A stretch of DNA of 64,000 nt, from positions 558,001 to 622,000 of the forward strand of contig NZ_FLKH01000011.1 in the NCBI RefSeq assembly GCF_900086715.1. The letters are read 5' to 3'. Each line of letters starts with the position of its first letter. The first letter of the stretch is position 1. The notes under the pieces are model-generated. The model ran no database searches, was not told where the DNA came from, and saw only the letters and a list, made by a program, of their open reading frames with translations. Source of the stretch: Gracilibacillus timonensis. Lineage in GTDB: Bacteria > Bacillota > Bacilli > Bacillales > Amphibacillaceae. The translations under genes were made by a program, and so were the position numbers. Shown piece after piece: positions 8,520 through 16,783 of this stretch.

Positions 8520-8960
8520 AGCGAAACTCGCAGAAAAGGTCGTCATCTTGAAAATGACGACCAAAAACCGAGCGAAACTAGCAAAAAAGGTCGTCATCCC
8601 GAAAATGACGACCAAAATCCGAGCGAAACTAGCAAAAAAGGTCGTCATCTTAAAAATGACGACCAAAATCTGAGCGAAACTCGCAAAAAAGGTCGTCATC
8701 CCGAAAATGACGACCAAAATCCGAGCGAAACTCGCAAAAAAGGTCGTCATCCCGAAAATGACGACCAAAATCCGAGCGAAACTAGCAAAAAAGGTCGTCA
8801 TCCCGAAAATGACGACCAAAAACCGAGCGAAACTCGCAAAAAAGGTCGTCATCCCGAAAATGACGACCAAAATCCGAGCGAAACCCGCAAAAAAGGTTGT
8901 CATCACAAAAATAACGGCCAAAAATCAAGGGAAATCTGAAAAAAGGATCGTCATCCCCTC
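8520..8960. repeat. 51-bp hairpin tandem array A, right part
   Basis: Seven units keep the exact GGTCGTCAT/ATGACGACC stem, followed by one unit with decayed arms (GGTTGTCAT...ATAACGGCC) and a trailing fragment. Loops vary (CTTGAAA, CCCGAAA, CTTAAAA) and one position in the linker varies (CTCGC, CTAGC, CCCGC) while the stems stay constant. Frames on both strands stay open only because the unit is 17 codons long; no ribosome site or conserved start supports a protein. The array ends about 40 bp before the marR promoter. Confidence 0.9.
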
Positions 8961-8999
8961 CAATAGCAAGCCCACCCCATCACCCCCCACCCCACAACA

Positions 9000-9041
9000 T
9001 TGACAAAACTGAAAAAAACGTGTATAGTTACCTAAAGTAAC
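9000..9041 (+). promoter_or_regulatory. Promoter and likely MarR operator
   Basis: TTGACA (9000-9005), 17-bp spacer, TATAGT (9023-9028). An inverted repeat GTTAC-CTAAA-GTAAC (9027-9041) overlaps the -10 and start point, and a related GTTAACC half follows. This is where an autoregulating MarR repressor would bind. Confidence 0.75.
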
Positions 9042-9076
9042 AGTTAACCAAGATAACCAAAGAAGGTGAACAAAAC

Positions 9077-9508
9077 ATGGAAGGGTTCTTTCGCTCGTTT
9101 ATGCAGGTTTATCGTCCGATGGTGACACAATTAAATGAATTATTAGCAGAGTATCACCTCTCTTACTCCTTGTGGCAAGTGATTTTTTATGTCCAACGAG
9201 AGGGGCATTCGACATTGGTGGAGATTTCTTCTCATTATCATGTGGAAAAACCGTCGATTACGCGTAGGGTTCATCGCTTGGAAGAGTTAAATCTTATTCA
9301 AGTCATCCCCAGTGAGAATCGCCGGGAAAAGGTGATCCAGTTAACCGACCATGGTGCCGCTATTTACCAGGAATGCCGGGAGAAGATAACCAAACTGGAA
9401 CATCAAATATTAGAAGGATGTACCGAGCAAGAGATAAAAAACATTTTTCAAGCATTGAACAAGATTCAAAACAATATGATCAGCAAAGAAGGGAACGTAC
9501 GTGAGTAA
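9077..9508 (+). CDS. MarR-family transcriptional regulator
   Basis: 143 residues with the winged-helix core: LSYSLWQVIFYVQREGHSTLVEISSHYHVEKPSITRRVHRLEELNLI is the helix-turn-helix and the following SENRREKVIQLTDHG the wing. MarR proteins are dimeric repressors released by small ligands or oxidants. ATG 9077 follows GAAGGTG. It overlaps the MFS exporter gene by 8 bp and has an inverted repeat over its own promoter, so it probably represses itself and the transporter. The ligand cannot be told from sequence. Confidence 0.9.
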   Translation: MEGFFRSFMQVYRPMVTQLNELLAEYHLSYSLWQVIFYVQREGHSTLVEISSHYHVEKPSITRRVHRLEELNLIQVIPSENRREKVIQLTDHGAAIYQECREKITKLEHQILEGCTEQEIKNIFQALNKIQNNMISKEGNVRE

Positions 9509-10697
9509 AGCAAAATTATGGACAAAGGATTTTTTAATCGTATCAACGATTAACTTTTTTCTAACATTGGTATTTTATTTATTAGTCGTTATTATTGGCA
9601 TGTTTGCGGTAGAGGAGTTCGGAGCGACGCCGAGTCAGTCGGGGCTGGTTGTGGGCTTATTTATTGTGGGCGCATTAATTGGTCGTTTGTTTACAGGGCG
9701 CAGCATTGATTCGATTGGCCGTAAACGTACTTTATTTATTGGAGTGGTTGCCTTTATCCTGGCAACGTCGCTTTATTTCTTAAATATTGGCTTGGCATTT
9801 CTCTATGTCAATCGTCTCTTGCATGGTCTGGCATACGGCGTGGCTAGCACGGCAACAGGAACGATCGTTGCACAAGTAATTCCAACCTCTAGAAAAGGGG
9901 AAGGGATTGGCTATTATAGTATGAGCGCCACCTTGGCAACGGCGATTGGTCCATTTGTTGGATTATATCTCAGTCAGCATACTGGCATGAATACGATTTT
10001 TACTGTTTGTCTGGCGCTTGGTGTGTTAAGCTTGCTAACCGCATTTGCGGTCAAACTCGCTCCATTGCCCGCCGGAGAAGAAGCAATCGAGAAAAAAGGG
10101 TTTCATATCTCACATTTTGTTGAACCAAGGGCGATACCGATTGCTATTATTACACTAGTGGCGGCCTTGTGTTATTCTAGTGTGCTATCGTATATTAATT
10201 TTTATGCGATCGAACTGAACTTAGTAAGTGTCGCCAGCTTCTTCTTTTTGGTATATTCGGTAGCGGTGCTCGTATCCCGTCCATTTACCGGACGCTTAAT
10301 GGATGCCAGAGGAGCTAATTACGTGATGTACCCAGCATTCCTATTATTTATGGTAGGGATGTTGTTGTTAGGCGCCGTTCAGCATGGCTTTGTTTTATTA
10401 TTGGCAGGGGTGTTGATTGGTTTAGGATTTGGTAACATCCAATCATGCACGCAGGCGATTGCAGTGAAGTTAACCCCACCGCACCGCATGGGATTGGCAA
10501 CCTCTACCTTCTTTATTTTTCTAGATGGCGGGCTTGGCTTCGGACCTTATTTGTTAGGTCTGATTGTACCAATTACCGGCTATAGTACACTTTATACGAT
10601 ATTAGGATTGGTAGTTATCGTGGCGGCAGGTCTTTACTTTTTATTGCATGGTAAAAAAGATAAAGTGGCGGCCGAGCATCATCTCGTTCATGAATAG
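9501..10697 (+). CDS. Major facilitator superfamily transporter
   Basis: 398 residues with about twelve membrane helices. The loop between helices 2 and 3 has the MFS signature GRSIDSIGRKRTLF, repeated in weaker form in the second half as SRPFTGRLMDARGANYV. It starts at GTG 9501 inside the end of marR, with GAAGGG upstream, so translation is coupled. Such MarR/MFS pairs usually export toxic compounds or antibiotics by proton antiport; sugar transport is less likely. Substrate unknown. A terminator-like hairpin follows. Confidence 0.9.
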   Translation: MSKAKLWTKDFLIVSTINFFLTLVFYLLVVIIGMFAVEEFGATPSQSGLVVGLFIVGALIGRLFTGRSIDSIGRKRTLFIGVVAFILATSLYFLNIGLAFLYVNRLLHGLAYGVASTATGTIVAQVIPTSRKGEGIGYYSMSATLATAIGPFVGLYLSQHTGMNTIFTVCLALGVLSLLTAFAVKLAPLPAGEEAIEKKGFHISHFVEPRAIPIAIITLVAALCYSSVLSYINFYAIELNLVSVASFFFLVYSVAVLVSRPFTGRLMDARGANYVMYPAFLLFMVGMLLLGAVQHGFVLLLAGVLIGLGFGNIQSCTQAIAVKLTPPHRMGLATSTFFIFLDGGLGFGPYLLGLIVPITGYSTLYTILGLVVIVAAGLYFLLHGKKDKVAAEHHLVHE

Positions 10698-10705
10698 ACA
10701 GCAAG

Positions 10706-10740
10706 CAGGGCTTCTTCGTAGAGAGGGGGTCCTGTTTTTT
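10706..10740 (+). terminator. Terminator after the MFS gene
   Basis: CAGGGC (10706-10711) pairs with GTCCTG (10729-10734, one G-U pair) and is followed by six Ts. The stem is short. Confidence 0.6.
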
Positions 10741-10840
10741 CTAATAAAACTCTTCCAAAAATCCAGTCGCACTGCTCACGCATTTATAAGCGTAGCCGTA
10801 ACGAAATATGTTAATATGAGACAAAGGAAGGAGGAGGTTA

Positions 10841-11689
10841 ATGCAGAGATCTGTAGCCATGGTAACCGGAGCTTCGAGCGGTTTTGGTCTGCTGACCGTA
10901 GTGGAATTAGCAAAATCGGGTTATCTCGTGATCGCTACGATGCGCGATACCCGTAAGCAGGAGCCCTTACTAACTTTAGCCGAGGAACAGCAAGTAAGGG
11001 AGCGCATCCAAGTCTGGTCCTTAGATGTAACGAAACGAACGCAAATCATCGAAATCGCCGAAAAACTGACAGAAACATACCAGCGCCTTGATGTACTTGT
11101 CAATAATGCAGGGGTATCGATTGGTGGTTTTAATGAAGAAATCCGTGAAGAAGATTGGCGGCTGAGTATGGAAACGAATTTTTTCGGTGTAGTGTTTTTG
11201 ACACAGGCGATTCTACCATTAATGCGACAGCAACAAAGCGGTAAGATTATTAATATGAGCAGTGTAGGCGAGCGGATTGCCTTTCCGGGTTATGGGCCTT
11301 ATTCCTCCTCCAAATTCGCCTTGGAAGGCTTTAGTGAATCATTGCGGCTGGAGCTGGCCAACTATGGTGTGGATGTCATTTTGATTGAACCTGGCGCCTA
11401 TCAGACGGATATCTGGACGAAAGGTTTTACCCATATCGAGAATACGAGCCCCACCGATTCTCCTTATCAACATCCAATGAAACAAGTATTATCGGTCGGA
11501 AAGCTGTTAACCAAACAGGCGGGACAGCCAATCGATGTAGCAAAAAAAATCGTTAACATCTCCGCAAAACGTAAACCTCGGCTGCGTTATGCCATGGGCA
11601 GAGGTTCCATGTTAGCTGTTATACTGACAGGCTTGCTTCCTTGGCGATGGCTGGAGGCATTGATCAGATGGCAATTGAGAAAAAAATAG
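10841..11689 (+). CDS. Short-chain dehydrogenase/reductase (classical SDR)
   Basis: 282 residues. The N-terminal Rossmann nucleotide site TGASSGFG is at about 7-14, the NNAG motif at about 88-91, catalytic Ser in INMSSVGE, and the active-site YSSSK (Y-x3-K) near residues 149-153 in YGPYSSSKFALEGFSE. It therefore reduces or oxidises an alcohol/ketone with NAD(P)H. ATG 10841 follows a very strong GGAGGAGG site. It stands alone between two terminators, so it gives no clue to substrate. The extended C-terminus with LTGLLPWRWLEALIRWQ may be amphipathic. Confidence 0.92.
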   Translation: MQRSVAMVTGASSGFGLLTVVELAKSGYLVIATMRDTRKQEPLLTLAEEQQVRERIQVWSLDVTKRTQIIEIAEKLTETYQRLDVLVNNAGVSIGGFNEEIREEDWRLSMETNFFGVVFLTQAILPLMRQQQSGKIINMSSVGERIAFPGYGPYSSSKFALEGFSESLRLELANYGVDVILIEPGAYQTDIWTKGFTHIENTSPTDSPYQHPMKQVLSVGKLLTKQAGQPIDVAKKIVNISAKRKPRLRYAMGRGSMLAVILTGLLPWRWLEALIRWQLRKK

Positions 11690-11696
11690 GAGTAAA

Positions 11697-11730
11697 AAAA
11701 GAGATACTGCAGTTACGCAATATCTCTTTT
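11697..11730. terminator. Bidirectional terminator between SDR and lipoprotein genes
   Basis: AAAAGAGATA (11697-11706) and TATCTCTTTT (11721-11730) form a 10-bp stem with A and T tracts on both sides, serving both convergent genes. Confidence 0.8.
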
Positions 11731-11770
11731 GGATACATTTTACTGGTCTAAACATTAGCTTACTATCTGC

Positions 11771-12421
11771 TTATTCAACAAGTTGGTATCCTTGATTTAG
11801 CAGCATTTCAACGGATCTCTGCAGGCTGATACCATTTTCTACATTTCCTTCAAAGCTTGAACCAGTCAATTGAGCAAGCTGTTCGAAATCAACGGCTTGA
11901 TAATCAACGGTTACCTCTTCAATAAGCTTATCGTCTTGGTACTCAATTTCGTGAGTCACACCTTCTGTTGACTGATAAGCTTCTACATCAGCTTGTAATG
12001 CCGCTTCTGCTTCTTCTTTGTCCGCTACACCCAACGCACTATAAGGTGTTTCGTTATATGCGGTTTGTTCGGTTACCATGTCACCATCTGCTAAATAAGT
12101 AACAGTAGATACAGCGCCACCTTGCTCCATTTCAATTGTTACCTCATTTTGCCCATTCGGATCAATATCTAATTCAGAAGAAGCAGGCTCTTCATTAGCA
12201 TCAGCCGCCGGTTCCTCGTCTGTTGCAGGCTCCTCTTCTGTAGTAGTATCATCAGCTGCTTCGTCTGTGTCACCATCTGCATCCTCTTCGTTATTCGCCG
12301 CGTCTTCTGTTGTCTCATTATCACTACCGGTATCCGCATCGCTATCTGCGTCGTCAGAACCACAAGCAACTAACGCAACACTAAGCAATAATGTTAGACA
12401 AAACATTAACCATTTGTTCAT
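11771..12421 (-). CDS. YehR-like (DUF1307) lipoprotein
   Basis: 216 residues. A signal peptide ends in the lipobox LVAC (Cys20), followed by an acidic, low-complexity Asp/Glu/Thr linker to about residue 85. A folded domain (about 88-216) contains NEVTIEMEQGGAVSTVTYLADGDMVTEQT and ends with ISLQRSVEMLLNQGYQLVE, which resembles the YehR/DUF1307 lipoproteins whose function is unknown. It would sit on the outer face of the membrane with the folded part held away by the linker. GAGGGAG precedes the ATG. The highly acidic linker fits a halotolerant lifestyle but is not proof. Confidence 0.8.
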   Translation of the reverse strand: MNKWLMFCLTLLLSVALVACGSDDADSDADTGSDNETTEDAANNEEDADGDTDEAADDTTTEEEPATDEEPAADANEEPASSELDIDPNGQNEVTIEMEQGGAVSTVTYLADGDMVTEQTAYNETPYSALGVADKEEAEAALQADVEAYQSTEGVTHEIEYQDDKLIEEVTVDYQAVDFEQLAQLTGSSFEGNVENGISLQRSVEMLLNQGYQLVE

Positions 12422-12866
12422 GTGTGATCTCCCTCTCTATTGAAGTTTAAGTAGTATGATTTTCATACAAACATATCAATAACAATAAATAAAGATGCCA
12501 TATTTAGCAATAGGCTGAAGGATGGGATTTTATTTGCTTATTTATGTAGTAAATTTCTGATATTGCGAAGATAATTAAGCCTATTAATCTATTTTTTATT
12601 TGAAATGGCGCATGGATGTCTATATGTTCAGGACTAATTGAATGAATAGCTTTTCCTAATGGTTTTTGGAAAATGTCAAACAGCGATCATTAGCCCTTTT
12701 TTTTCACAATAAATGATAGAATTCTTGGTATGATAAGAAAAGGAATGATTTTAACCTGGAATGAACCGGGCTGACATTAGAGTAGTTTGATCAGCACAGA
12801 AAAAAATGGAGCAGTTTTGCATCATCCCCCATATCGCCCTTGTGTCGGTATGTGTCGATTTGCAAC
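12422..12866. other. Intergenic gap with no gene recognised
   Basis: About 445 bp of AT-rich sequence between the divergent lipoprotein and purine genes. I saw no open frame with a ribosome site, no purine riboswitch core and no T-box. Confidence 0.6.
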
Positions 12867-12944
12867 TTGACAATTAGGACGGAAATTGATAAGTTTACTA
12901 TTATCAAATTCGAACAAAAAACAATTAAAATAGAAAAATGTTCG
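12867..12944 (+). promoter_or_regulatory. Promoter and PurBox pair upstream of purine genes
   Basis: TTGACA (12867-12872) with 17 bp to a weak -10 TAAGTT (12890-12895). Downstream, CGAAC (12911-12915) and GTTCG (12940-12944) stand in inverted orientation 24 bp apart, embedded in A/T. This matches the layout of paired PurBoxes (core CGAAC, inverted, 22-24 bp between cores) bound by Bacillus PurR. It would make the operon repressed when PRPP is low and purines abundant. Confidence 0.6.
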
Positions 12945-12976
12945 TATTTTTCATTAAAAAAAGAGGAGCTGTGAAA

Positions 12977-14290
12977 ATGAAGGGAAAATGGACGGAAAGA
13001 TTATTTCGATTGAAGTCCAATCATACCAATGTGCAAACAGAGCTCATCGCCGGTTTAACGATTTTTATGACGATGTTGTATGTCTTAATTGTAGTGCCAG
13101 GCATGCTGGAGGAAGCGGGTATGCCAAAAGGACCGGTAACTGTCGCTGTGATTCTCATGACCGCGGTTGTTACGATTGTGATGGGGCTGTATAGTAATCG
13201 TCCCTTCGCTCTAGCGCCCGGGCTTGGTTCTGTTGGTTTTTTGGCGATCACATTGGTCGTCTCAGAAGGTATCCCATGGCAAGTAGGTATGGGGATGGTC
13301 TTTATTTCAGGGGTCTTGTTTATTTTATTTACGGTGCTTGGCCTGCGTCAGCTGATTGTCAAGCTAATGCCTCCAGCGATCAAGCTTTCCATTGGCGCCG
13401 GTGTCGGGTTGTTTATTGCCCTGATCGGGTTTCGAAATGCGGGATTGGTGGTAGCCAGTGAGGAATCCAATTCACTGCAAATGGGTGATATTGGTTCACC
13501 TAACGCCATGCTGGCCTTGATTGGCTTTTTCATAATGAGTATATTATTGGCAAGAAATGTGCGAGGGCATTTATTAATTGGCATTATTATTGTTACGATC
13601 ATTGGTATACCAATGGGAATCACGACTCTCCCGGATAAAATATTTTCGATGCCACAAAGCATTGCACCAGTTGCTTTTGAGTTAGATATTATCGAAGCTC
13701 TAAAAATCACGTATTTTCCTTTCTTACTAGCCTTTTTCATCCCGGATTTCTTTTCCAGTTTGGGAACGATGTTGGGTGTGGCAGGTAAAGGGAATATGCT
13801 GGATAAAGACGGAAACCTGCCGAAAATCGATAAGCCGTTTTCCGTCGATGCAGGTGGAACAATACTTGGTTCCTTTTTTTCTGTGCCGGTCATGACGACC
13901 TATGTAGAGTCTGCGGCAGGTGTAGAGGCTGGTGGGCGAACAGGGTTAACAGCAGTATCTGCAGGTATTCTATTTTTACTAACTTTGTTTATTACACCGT
14001 TAATTTTTATTATCCCTACCGAGGCTACAGCGCCAGCGTTGATATTAGTAGGGTTAACCATGCTCTCTGCCGTTCGGAATATCAATTTTAATGACGTGAC
14101 GGAATCCCTGCCAGCGTTTATGACGATCGTGATCACTATTTTTACCTTTAACTTTGGGAATGGGATCGCGGCAGGTATCATTATTTATGTCGTCGTTAAA
14201 TTATTTTCCGGTAGATATAAGGAACTGCACTGGGGTTTATATGTATTATTGATTCCATTAATTATTTATTTTGTGTCATTAGCTCATTAA
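12977..14290 (+). CDS. AzgA-type purine permease (NCS2)
   Basis: 437 residues from ATG 12977, eight bases after GAGGAG; an in-frame ATG at 12938 lies in the PurBox and lacks a ribosome site. About 12-14 membrane helices. The NRPFALAPGLG segment and FFSVPVMTTYVESAAGVEAGGRTGLTAV are typical of the AzgA branch (PbuG/PbuO in Bacillus), which imports adenine, guanine or hypoxanthine with protons. The adenine deaminase gene 21 bp downstream points to adenine as a main substrate, delivering base for conversion to hypoxanthine and salvage. Confidence 0.92.
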   Translation: MKGKWTERLFRLKSNHTNVQTELIAGLTIFMTMLYVLIVVPGMLEEAGMPKGPVTVAVILMTAVVTIVMGLYSNRPFALAPGLGSVGFLAITLVVSEGIPWQVGMGMVFISGVLFILFTVLGLRQLIVKLMPPAIKLSIGAGVGLFIALIGFRNAGLVVASEESNSLQMGDIGSPNAMLALIGFFIMSILLARNVRGHLLIGIIIVTIIGIPMGITTLPDKIFSMPQSIAPVAFELDIIEALKITYFPFLLAFFIPDFFSSLGTMLGVAGKGNMLDKDGNLPKIDKPFSVDAGGTILGSFFSVPVMTTYVESAAGVEAGGRTGLTAVSAGILFLLTLFITPLIFIIPTEATAPALILVGLTMLSAVRNINFNDVTESLPAFMTIVITIFTFNFGNGIAAGIIIYVVVKLFSGRYKELHWGLYVLLIPLIIYFVSLAH

Positions 14291-14311
14291 TGAAAAGGGG
14301 GAAGCGAAACG

Positions 14312-16078
14312 ATGTATTCACGAAAGCATATGGTAGCCGCTGCACGTGGCGACGAGCCGATGGATTGGCTGATCCGCGGTGTTAATCTGGTCAATGTCTT
14401 TACTGCAGAGGTATACAAGGCTGATATTGGGGTGAAAGACGATCGCTTTGCGGCGGTTGCGCCCTATCAAGAGGGCCTGCCTTCCTTTGCAATGTCAGGA
14501 AAGCAAGAGATCAACGGGGAAGGGAAATATGCCGTGCCAGGTCTGATCGACTGCCATGTTCATATTGAGAGCACGATGATTCCCCCGGATATGTTTGCGA
14601 GGGCGGTGCTTCGTCATGGTACAACGGTCGCAGTGATCGATCCCCATGAAATCGGCAATGTCATGGGGACAGAGGGGGTCGAATATATGGTTCATGCCAG
14701 CAAGAATCTGCCAGTTGAGATTCTGACTACGATCCCATCTTGTGTACCGGCTGTACCAGGTATGGAAACAGCGGGAGCGGAATTCTATCCAGAAGATATC
14801 GAGAAAATGTTAAAACTTCCGAATGTAGTAGGGATTGCAGAAGTCATGGATTATGTCGGAGTAATTAATCAAAACCCGCGAATGGCAGGCATTGTGGAGA
14901 AAGGGCTGCAAGCTGGAGTCAGGAATGAAGGGCACTTACCGCGAGTATATGGCTCGGATTTGGCTGCCTATTTAACAGCAGGCGTGGATACCGATCATGA
15001 ATGCCGGAGCACCGATGAGATTTTAGAAAAATTACGCGCCGGCATGCTGGTCTATATTCGCGAATCCAGTATCAGTCAATTTGCGGATATTGCAGCCGAG
15101 GCCTGGCAAGAGGTGCCGCATGCCACGAATATTGCGATGTGTACCGATGATGTAGAACCAAGTGATATGCTGAAAAATGGTCAGATGAATCGCGTCGTCC
15201 GTCGTTGTATTGAAGAGGGGATACCAGCACCTTTGGCGATTCGTTATGCCTCGCTTAATGGAGCAATACGCTTTGGATTGCGTGATCGCGGTGCCATTGC
15301 AGCCGGATTCCGTGCTGACTTTTCATTAGTCGATTCATTAGAAACGATGGAAGTGCAGGATGTGTTTGTTGCGGGTAAACAACAAGTCAAAAGTGGCATC
15401 CTGCAAGCAGACATCACCAGCAACGTACCACCATTATTGAGAAATACAGTAGATATTCCAGCGTTAACGGAGACGGATATGGTTATTCAGGCGCCTGTTC
15501 CAACTGGGCAAGTGAAACTGCAAACAATGGAGTTCCTCAAAAATGGCACAACCGCAAAAGGGGTATTAACAGTCGAGGTCGAGGATGGGCAGATTGCCTC
15601 TCTGCCGGATGATTACGCCTTTACTTCGGTTATCGGTAGGCATGGCCAAGGCAGACAACCTTTTGTTGGTGTATTGAAGAATTCAGGGCTTCACCAAGGG
15701 GCATACGCAACCACGGTGGCCCATGATAGCCACAACTTGGTAGTTACTGGAACCAATGCGACAGATATGTTGCTCGCTGTGGAACAAATCAAGCAAGCAG
15801 GCGGCGGCCTCTGCTTAGTGGAGAACGGAGAGGTTCGCGAGCTATTGGAATTACCACTAGCCGGGCTGATGTCCCCCGAACCAATAGAATCGATGGCAAA
15901 AAAAGTGGAGCAATTCAGCACAACCGCCAGATCCATGGGAGTGCAAGTAGGTAGGCGTTCACCAGCCATGGCCTTTTCCTCCTTAACCTTAACCGTCATC
16001 CCAGAAATACGCATTTCAGATCTCGGCCTAGTGGACGTAGCCACCCAAGCGTTTCTGCCGTTATTTATCGAAGCTTAA
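14312..16078 (+). CDS. ade: Adenine deaminase
   Basis: 588 residues, close to the about 577 of Bacillus adenine deaminase. It converts adenine to hypoxanthine and ammonia using bound divalent metal. Metal-site landmarks of the amidohydrolase barrel are DCHVHIESTMIPP (about 79-91), HGTTVAVIDPHEIGNVMG, RNEGHLP, GVDTDHE and MCTDDVEPSDM. The C-terminal domain with VVTGTNATDMLLAVEQIKQAGGGL is the usual Ade extension. AAAGGGGG precedes ATG 14312. Co-transcribed with the purine permease; a strong terminator follows. Confidence 0.96.
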   Translation: MYSRKHMVAAARGDEPMDWLIRGVNLVNVFTAEVYKADIGVKDDRFAAVAPYQEGLPSFAMSGKQEINGEGKYAVPGLIDCHVHIESTMIPPDMFARAVLRHGTTVAVIDPHEIGNVMGTEGVEYMVHASKNLPVEILTTIPSCVPAVPGMETAGAEFYPEDIEKMLKLPNVVGIAEVMDYVGVINQNPRMAGIVEKGLQAGVRNEGHLPRVYGSDLAAYLTAGVDTDHECRSTDEILEKLRAGMLVYIRESSISQFADIAAEAWQEVPHATNIAMCTDDVEPSDMLKNGQMNRVVRRCIEEGIPAPLAIRYASLNGAIRFGLRDRGAIAAGFRADFSLVDSLETMEVQDVFVAGKQQVKSGILQADITSNVPPLLRNTVDIPALTETDMVIQAPVPTGQVKLQTMEFLKNGTTAKGVLTVEVEDGQIASLPDDYAFTSVIGRHGQGRQPFVGVLKNSGLHQGAYATTVAHDSHNLVVTGTNATDMLLAVEQIKQAGGGLCLVENGEVRELLELPLAGLMSPEPIESMAKKVEQFSTTARSMGVQVGRRSPAMAFSSLTLTVIPEIRISDLGLVDVATQAFLPLFIEA

Positions 16079-16127
16079 AAAAGATTCATCCGTGCAGCTT
16101 GTTACAGCGTCGCGGATGAATCTTTTT
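16078..16127 (+). terminator. Strong terminator after ade
   Basis: A 15-bp perfect stem, AAAAAGATTCATCCG (16078-16092) with its complement at 16113-16127, ending in five Ts. It begins at the last base of the ade stop codon. Confidence 0.9.
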
Positions 16128-16155
16128 ACAAGCTTAGGCTCTTACGGAAAAAAAC

Positions 16156-16694
16156 GCCGAATCGCAAAATTTTGTCCGTAAGAACGAATCTAACAGACAA
16201 AAAATCGCTCACAGGCGAAATTTTGTCCGTAAGAATGAATCTAACAGACAGAAAATCGCTCACAGGCGAAATTTTGTCCGTAAGAATGAATCTAACAGAC
16301 AGAAAATCGCTCACAGGTAAAATTTTGTCCGTAAGAACGAATCTAACAGACAAAAAATCGCTCACAGGCGAAATTCTGTCCGTAAGAATGAATCTAACAG
16401 ACAGAAAATCGCTCACAGGCGAAATTCTGTCCGTAAGAATGAATCTAACAGACAGAAAATCGCTCACAGGCGAAATTCTGTCCGTAAGAATGAATCTAAC
16501 AGACAGAAAATCGCTCACAGGCGAAATTCTGTCCGTAAGAATGAATCTAACAGACAGAAAATCGCTCACAGGCGAAATTCTGTCCGTAAGAATGAATCTA
16601 ACAGACAAAAAATCGCTCACAGGTAAAATTTTGTCCGTAAGAATGAATCTAACAGACAAAAAATCGCTCACAGGCGAAATTCCGTCCGTAAGAA
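16156..16694. repeat. 51-bp hairpin tandem array B
   Basis: About ten units of 51 bp, plus a partial first arm. Each has a long imperfect dyad: GACArAAAATCGC, loop TCACAG, then GCGAAATTyTGTC, separated by a linker with AAGAATGAATCTAACA. The sequence is unrelated to array A, but the period is identical and both are dyad-based. At the variable stem position (G/A on the left, C/T on the right) 8 of 10 units can pair if G-U is allowed. Open frames across it are repeat artefacts. Confidence 0.9.
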
Positions 16695-16783
16695 CCCTCC
16701 AACAGCCGAAACTCATCCCCCAAAAACATCATTTAACAAAACCTATCTACAAAACCCACCATTTTACCTCCAAGCTATTACCA

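Noticed and set aside
8475-8939. Open frames of about 130-155 codons on both strands across array A (KGRHPENDDQ-like protein repeats)
   Set aside because: The unit is 51 bp (17 codons), so frames stay open by periodicity. There is no ribosome site, and conservation follows the DNA dyad rather than codon positions.
6985-8960. CRISPR array at the regular repeats
   Set aside because: The units are contiguous tandem repeats with no unique spacers, and no cas genes are nearby.
9000-9041. The inverted repeat as an intrinsic terminator of array A transcripts
   Set aside because: It overlaps a very good promoter, has only 5-bp arms and no T tract; an operator is the better reading.
12422-12976. Purine riboswitch before the purine permease
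   Set aside because: I found no conserved purine aptamer core; the paired CGAAC boxes explain purine control better.
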